NCBI RefSeq assembly: GCF_040581485.1 | Contig: NC_090134.1 | Coordinates: 14,189,501 to 14,253,500, forward strand | Reading direction: 5' to 3' | DNA: 64,000 bases | Origin: Linepithema humile | Lineage: Eukaryota > Arthropoda > Insecta > Hymenoptera > Formicidae | Shown here: piece after piece, positions 56,232 to 64,000 of the stretch | Numbering within the stretch: position 1 is the first letter of the stretch | Layout of the letters: each line of letters begins with the position of its first letter | The notes under the pieces: model-generated | What the model was told of the DNA's origin: nothing | Databases searched by the model: none | What the model saw: only the letters and a program-made list of their open reading frames with translations | Program-made: the position numbers and the translations under genes

Positions 56232-56543
56232 TATATCTGAATATCAAGAATTATCAGAGGATTTTATCAGAGAATTTAAGGATAAAATTAATTGGATATG
56301 TTTATTTAAATCCAGGAGAATGAATACGTCTACAGATTTTTCCGCAAATCTAAAAACATTTATATCTTATACTAACAATAAATTTTCTAAAGAATTCCTT
56401 AATGAATTTAATGATAAAATATTTCAATTTCCTTAATAATATGGTTATCTTTTTAGAAAAAATACATTACAATAATAAATAAATGTTAAATTTGAATATT
56501 TATGCGCAAATGTAACAATATCATAACAACAAACAATATTAAA

Positions 56544-57275
56544 ATGGAACAGGTAATGAGCAATCATATCATATATTCTAACATATATAATAAGTTAAAA
56601 TACACAGATATATTAAGTCTTTATAGTATAGATTATTTCAGATTAAGCGTTACAGACTATATAAGATTAAAACGAAACAGTTTCAATTGGAACCGTATTA
56701 CGCAAACGGGAATGTTACAGGATAAATTTATTATAGAATTCATCGATGAACTTAATATACAACTAGTTATTATTTATAACAAAATGAATGATAAAACTCT
56801 AAAATTAATTTTAGACGAAAATAATATATGTTTAGCAGTAAAGTATCAAGACGTTAGCAATATCATAAACGAAATTTCTCATTATTTTACAGATCACATA
56901 TGGACTGTTGTGTCTCAATTCCAAAGGTTAAATGACGATACTATAAGAAAATACGAAAATAAATTAGATTGGTATAGTCTATGCAAATGTCAGAGTTTAT
57001 CTGAAAACATAATAAGAGAATTTGTACATAAGATTGAATGGAAGTATATATCGGAATCTCAGACATTGTCAGAAGATTTCATGGAAGAATTTAAAAGCAA
57101 AATATGTTGGAAAGATATATCTAAATTCCAAAAACTATCAGAAAATTTTATAAAAAAATTTAAAAGTAATATAGATTGGAAGAATATTTCTAAATATCAA
57201 AAATTATCAGAAGATTTCATACGCGAATTTAAAGGATGTGTATTGTGGAAATGTATATCTACCCAGATAGCCAAA
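56544..57275 (+). pseudogene. Tryptophan-repeat protein with F-box-like N-terminus, truncated at a fold-back
   Basis: The start is chosen at 56544 rather than 56502 because MEQVMSNHIIYSN matches the beginning of the 11620 gene. The N-terminal 40 residues are F-box-like (YSNIYNKLKYTDILSLYSI). After a less regular middle come units such as LSEDFMEEFKSKICWKDIS. The repeats end at the centre of the palindrome (57276-57279), so the natural C-terminus is missing and the frame stops at about 57296 with non-repeat residues. Confidence 0.7.
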
Positions 57276-57507
57276 TCTGTTTGGCTATCTGGGTAGATAT
57301 ACATTTCCACAATACACATCCTTTAAATTCGCGTATGAAATCTTCTGATAATTTTTGATATTTAGAAATATTCTTCCAATCTATATTACTTTTAAATTTT
57401 TTTATAAAATTTTCTGATAGTTTTTGGAATTTAGATATATCTTTCCAACATATTTTGCTTTTAAATTCTTCCATGAAATCTTCTGACAATGTCTGAGATT
57501 CCGATAT
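57048..57507. repeat. Perfect 228-bp fold-back with 4-nt loop
   Basis: 57048-57275 and 57280-57507 are exact reverse complements as far as I checked, around the loop TCTG. The left arm is the viral repeat gene; the right arm is its copy. Beyond 57507 the sequence looks like host DNA. This is the apparent end of the viral block. Confidence 0.9.
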
Positions 57508-58384
57508 CAAATTCCGTTTTATCAAATAATGCCAAACACTTGCTACAAGTTTTGTCGGCAGAAACAGTACAAATTTGCGACAAAATTTGTTTTATCAAAT
57601 AATGTTAACAAATAGCTAGCAGATATGCAGCAAAACCTGCATACATAATTTGATGCCAAATACCGAACAAAACTTGGTGACAAAACTTGACAGCAAATTT
57701 GTATCAAAAACCGGACAAAATTTATTACGTAGCTCTAATAAATTTAAAAATAAATAAATTCATCACTAAAATAAATGTTATTTGCTGAGTTATTTAGTTA
57801 TTGTATTTTTTTGCTAACCAAATTATGAATAAATTATTATTTCTTTGTTGTTTAGTGTCTACAAATTTCTTTTTTGTAAATAAATTTATATAAATTTTAT
57901 ATACATTTTTTAAATCGTTTAACCTCTGGAGTATTTGCATTTATGCAAGTTTGTCTGGATAGGCCCTTAAAGTCGAAGCACAGATTTTTGCAGAATACAT
58001 AAAGCAATCAACCAATCAGAATCTTTTTATTAAACTTATTTTGCAGATAAAAATAAGATTTTAATTTATTGATTTTTTAATGCGTTATACAAAAATCTTT
58101 CGTTTTTACTATAAATTTATTGATGCATTATCGCATCAAAAATGATGTTCTAAAATGGGATATTGTGATTGGTTAACTCGTGACGCGCTTAGTGAAAACG
58201 CACCCTAACCGCCTTCTTGCTCGCGCTTGCGCGTTATTTCGATCTTTTTCTGTTCAACCGTTACGACGAGCTTGACGACGAGCGACCAGGAAATTTTGAG
58301 AGCAAAAAATAAAATTTTTTTTATAGTTTTTTGGACGAGAGCATCGGATCTGCTGCTGCAATTTACTGAAGAAAGCACGTAAAT
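57508..58384. other. Host sequence next to the viral block
   Basis: Contains degenerate words such as AAATTTGCGACAAAATTTG and GACAAAACTTG up to 57720, then AT-rich DNA. From about 58190 it becomes GC-richer and may be the promoter of the transposase gene at 58385. Confidence 0.4.
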
Positions 58385-60517
58385 ATGAAACCTAAATTAA
58401 AACTATCTACTTCGCGAAAATCATTGCGTACATTATCCGTAAGGCAAAGAAGTAGAGTTATGTCTGAAGTCAGACACAATTTGTACTTGCAAGATTTTCA
58501 TGAGCGTACTGATATTAAAGATGTTGTAGGCATTCGTAATATACAAGAGACTTCAGATCCATCAACTGTAAATTGCGATAGTTCTACTAGTATTAATATC
58601 GGTAATGATAGCTACGGTGATAGAACTATAGAAAATGATGAATCTAATGTTTCTTCCTCTTCTTCTTCTATTTGCATTTGTACCAATAAAACAGCTTCAT
58701 CATTTTCCAATATTCCTTTAACGGAATTATCTTTTCGTAATCGTTTAGCATCTTGTTTTGTTAATCATGCTTTAACGCATGTTCAAGGTAATAATATATT
58801 AGCACTTCTTTGAACACATCCCTGTTTTTCCACTTTGCCAAAAGATGTAAGGACACTTTTGAATACGCCACGAAATAGTGTCATTATATATAACGTAGAA
58901 CCAGGTGAATATATTCATTTTGATCTGGAAATTAGTATTATTCAATACCTTACATGCGTTTCATCTGCAATCGTTGTTAATCATTTGGAAATAGATTTCA
59001 ATACAGATGGGTGTGCTTTAGATAGGTCGAGCATTATTCATATTTGGCCAATTCAAATTAGAATTATAAATATTCAACATTCAAGGCCAATTGTAATAGG
59101 GATTTATAAAGGTACACATAAACCATCAGATCCAAATACATTTTTTGACAAATTTATTACAGATATTAGAAGAATAATGTTAAATGGAGGTATAAATTTT
59201 TACGGTAAAATAACACCATTACGCCTTAGATGTTTTATAGCTGATGCACCAGCTCGCGCCTTTATTTTAAACCACTACAGTCATGTCTCTAGGCATCCAT
59301 GTTCGAAATGCAAAGTTTCTGGCACACGAATTAGAGGTCGGTATGTTTTCAATGGTGTCAATCATCGTCTTCGTACAGATGATGAATATATTAGATGTTC
59401 TGACGAAGAGCATCACAAAGAGGGAAGCAGTCCATTATCAAATCTTCCATTAGGTATGGTTTCGCAAATCCCATTTGAATACATGCACCTTGTTTGTTTG
59501 GGAATGATGAAAAAACTTTTGTCTGCATGGATATCTGGTAAATATTCTCGATTGTCAAAATTATCAGGTGCATCTATTTCATTAATATCTGCAAGATTAA
59601 ACACTCTTAGAAAATATTGTTCTTCGGATTTTGTGAGACATCTTAGACCACTTAATATGTATTCCAAGTATAAAGCAACAGAATTTCGCCAATTTCTTCT
59701 TTATACAGGTCCAGTTGTAACATATGGTATACTTGAGGCGCAAATATATAAACATTTTTTATTGTTACATGCATCTATAAGAATTTTAGTTTCAAATTCT
59801 CCTTCAAATTTACATTTAAAATTTGCAGAGCTTGCGTTACAGAAATTTGTTTTCAGGTGTGAAAATCTCTATGGTTCTATCTTCAATAGTTACAATGTTC
59901 ATGGCCTTCTTCATCTGACCAACGATGTGAAACAACTCGGCAACTTGGATTCTTTTTCTGCTATCCCTTATGAAAGCAATATGTCCATTTTTAGAAAACA
60001 TTTTAGAAAACCGGGCCAACCTCTTCAGCAATTCTGTCATCGAATGGCAGAGATCGAAGCTCACGGAACAAATGTTAATTATGAGACAGAATCTTCTATT
60101 AATGTTTCCATACATCATAATTCAGCTGGTGATTGTCCTCAATATCGCAAAATTACGTTCAATAGGTTATCATTAGGTGTAGATATGCGTAATAATTGTT
60201 GCCTTTTAAAGGATTGAACAATTTGCATCATCTGTGACATTGTTATGGACAATAATTCGTATCTTTTGGTAGTAAAAAGATTTCAACGCATTGAATATTT
60301 TTATGATGTTGGCATTTTATCCTCTGCTCTCCACATATATAAATGTTCTACATTGAATAGCGAGGTTTCCCATATTCATTTAGACGAAGTTAATGCAAAA
60401 TGTTATAGGATGCCTTTTTGGAATTCTACAGTAGATGATAGCAGTAGCGATGAAGAAAACGAATCGGAAACATCTCAATACATAGTAGCCACTATTGTAC
60501 ATAGTAAGAAAATGTAA
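58385..60517 (+). pseudogene. CACTA-like transposase with two in-frame TGA stops
   Basis: A single phase of 711 codons, stopped by TGA at 58811-58813 and 60215-60217; arginine CGA and glycine GGA codons are likely ancestors by one-base change. Features seen: a basic serine-rich N-terminus, a zinc-like pair in HPCSKCK, PFEYMHLVCLGMMKKLLSAW, and HGLLHLTNDVKQLGNLDSFSAIPYE with FRKPGQPLQQ. These fit the catalytic and C-terminal regions of EnSpm/CACTA-type transposases found in insects. Its partner gene is at 61295-63123. Confidence 0.65.
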
Positions 60518-61294
60518 AGTATATATAAATTTCTAAGATTTTCAGAATATATTATAATTTCTTTTGCTTGCTTGGTATTTTATAATATTTTTTCTTCTAC
60601 TTTTTTGTTGCCGTCTTTTTCACTATTTCTTTTAACAATACTTTGGTCAATACTTTATATCGCATGACATGTTGTAATATCACATTGTGCTATTATATCC
60701 TTAGTGCTAGATAATCTTTCTGCTAGATTTTTTCTTTTTATTGATTGTTAGAAATATGTTTACACTTTTTAATAATTTCTTAAATAGTTCTCTTTGCCAT
60801 GTCTTCCAAATAATTCTTTGCGATTCTTGTTACTAATATTTTATCCAAAGAAACAGGTAACAGTATCATTGGACATGAAAATGAAAAGTATAACACGTCA
60901 CAAAGGTAAATCATTTGTACAGAAGTTCAACATTGTAACGTTATTAAGTTTTTATTTATTTAGTCAAGATCTTTTCAAAGCACTATAATAGAATTTTTTT
61001 TTAAATAATTTTTTGAATTATAATATATAGAAATATGCAATAAAAATTTTATAATTTTATTAATAAAAAAAAGTACAATTGCATGTTGCAAGTGCACTAA
61101 TGTATTTCTATAAAAAATCGTATTATAGGATAGTAAAGTACGATAATGTAACATTTTTTCAACAAATTTTTTTTAACTTTATTTGGAACAATTGTTAGAA
61201 ATATTCTGTATAACATCTTTTATTGTAATTATTAATTCACTTACTTTAATAATAATAATAACATATAATAACATATATTTTTTTTCAGGCTCAG
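60518..61294. other. Spacer or intron between the two CACTA-like genes
   Basis: AT-rich, with a 64-codon frame at 60794 that has no motif. A pyrimidine tract and CAG (61270-61290) precede the next ATG and look like a splice acceptor. Confidence 0.45.
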
Positions 61295-63123
<1,829 letters not shown>

Positions 63124-63780
63124 ATGTCGGAGCCATCTAGTCTAAAATAATGTCTAGAAATATCTAAATTAGATGCCATGTAATTTTGTGTCATTTATTT
63201 CCTTATACAAAATTAAAACTTAATATTTACACAATAGCGATGTATTGTTTATCAAACACTGTTTAGATTACAAATTATCTTTCGGCATCTAATAGATGTC
63301 TAATAGACTTCTAACAATAAGTAAATATATTAATGCAATATAGCCTCATTAGGATAAAAACACAAAAATTTTGTGGTTAAAAAAATAATCTCATAAAATG
63401 TATTTTCTAATATTAATATTTACTTTGTATTTGCGCGAATCAATTTCTGTCTGTCACGATTTTGGAGATTATAAAATTAATAATGATGTCTACATATATG
63501 GTCGATAGCTATACCTGCAAAAAGAAAGAGATAGCATTATGTCTGTCCTCTTTTACCCAAGGCTGTCAGCAGCATATACAATTAAATAACCCCCTCTGTC
63601 CTGGTCAACTTTTATCTAAACCATTTTTTTGTAGATACCGTAATTTGGAAGATATTCGGATCCATAGATTAAAATGACTCACCCTGTATAATTATAATCG
63701 ATTATAAATTGTTCTTTAATATTATATTATATTAATATTATATATATATATAATATTTTTACGGAAAAATTGTTTTAGTA
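63124..63780. other. AT-rich host stretch
   Basis: ATCTAATAGATGTC-type words recur (63130-63310). At 63678-63692 the phrase CACCCTGTATA matches the outer end of the mariner-type fold-backs and may be a diverged terminal repeat. No gene is supported. Confidence 0.4.
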
Positions 63781-63962
63781 ATTTTGATTTTTGCGGGTGC
63801 TATATTGACCAATCAATATCGATCATTTATATGATTGGTTACGTTGCCTTTCATACCGCTCAGGCTCAACAAGTATTGCCGCGCGAATGCCGTAACCTAT
63901 TCACGTGTTCACGTGCTGTGCTGTCTTGTGTCTCGTGTGTGCTACTATAAAACAGTGAAAAA

Positions 63963-63982
63963 TGGATAATGAAAAGAAACCG
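63963..63982 (+). CDS. Possible first exon of a host gene (cut by window end)
   Basis: ATGGATAATGAAAAGAAACC followed by GGTAAGTG gives a short coding start and a good splice donor. A TATAAA-like word (CTATAAAAC) lies about 20 bp upstream within a GC-richer region. The rest lies outside the window, so the call is tentative. Confidence 0.35.
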
Positions 63983-64000
63983 GTAAGTGCACGATTTTTT

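Larger units (their letters stand above)
28948..56436 (+). pseudogene. Tryptophan-repeat viral gene split by a 26-kb insertion
   Basis: The 5' part (28948-29827) encodes about 290 residues of 23-residue units such as LSENFIREFNDRVDWELTSKYQK, roughly eleven of them, with W, S, Q and LSE-F-REF invariant. Translation then runs into the fold-back element at 29828. The remainder resumes at 56232 in the same register (SEYQELSEDFIREF) and ends at TAA 56434-56436. Removing the insert and one TA restores the frame phase. The start could be 28948 or ATG at 28966. Unlike the genes at 11620 and 56544, the N-terminus is not clearly F-box-like. Confidence 0.8.

Noticed and set aside
57259..57525. Minus-strand tryptophan-repeat frame
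   Set aside because: It is only the reversed copy of the viral gene produced by the fold-back, not a separate gene.

Overview
The window reads as insect nuclear DNA, most likely from a hymenopteran such as an ant. It carries a recently captured, AT-rich block of a large DNA virus whose gene set points to an entomopoxvirus-like ancestor, plus several layers of transposable elements. Host clues are multi-exon genes with GT-AG introns, an ADAMTS-like venom-type metalloproteinase, and Penelope, Gypsy, pogo, CACTA-like and mariner-type elements. Virus clues are intronless genes for dUTPase, the ribonucleotide reductase large subunit, secreted gamma-glutamyltranspeptidases, a KilA-N fragment, a collagen-like membrane protein and several proteins made of 23-residue tryptophan repeats. 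Many start codons sit in TAAATG, the poxvirus late-promoter signature. Species and virus genus cannot be fixed from sequence alone.

Layout. Positions 1-6211 and 12733-18941 are two arms of a near-perfect inverted duplication (coordinate sums 18942 outside and 18944 inside a GT microsatellite). Each arm holds part of a tryptophan-repeat gene, a 49-codon secreted ORF, two gamma-glutamyltranspeptidase genes, a broken secreted-protein gene and a long LTR-like insertion. The unique centre (6212-12732) carries a KilA-N fragment, the collagen-like gene, a Penelope-like retroelement with hammerhead-like motifs, and the front of the tryptophan-repeat pseudogene. To the right come dUTPase, the reductase gene split by a Gypsy element (20693-25672), a frameshifted hypothetical gene, a small membrane protein and another tryptophan-repeat gene.

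That last gene stops at a mariner-type fold-back element (29828-30288) and resumes only at 56232, after a second copy (55772-56231). The 25.5 kb between is ordinary insect DNA: a metalloproteinase gene with three catalytic cassettes and a partial copy of it, a six-exon uncharacterised gene, a zinc-finger exon, a decayed pogo element and an almost pristine Gypsy element. This is either a composite 26.4 kb insertion or a repeat-driven assembly join. The viral block ends in a 228-bp perfect fold-back with a 4-nt loop (57048-57507). Beyond it are host sequence, a decayed CACTA-like transposon with two genes, and the start of a host gene at 63963.

The viral genes would have supplied nucleotide metabolism (reductase, dUTPase) and secreted or host-interacting products (transpeptidases, repeat proteins). 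Most are now broken, but several frames remain open, which argues for young capture. Relative order of events: virus in host DNA, LTR insertion into it, inverted duplication of the two together; the Gypsy, Penelope and fold-back insertions are separate later or unordered events.
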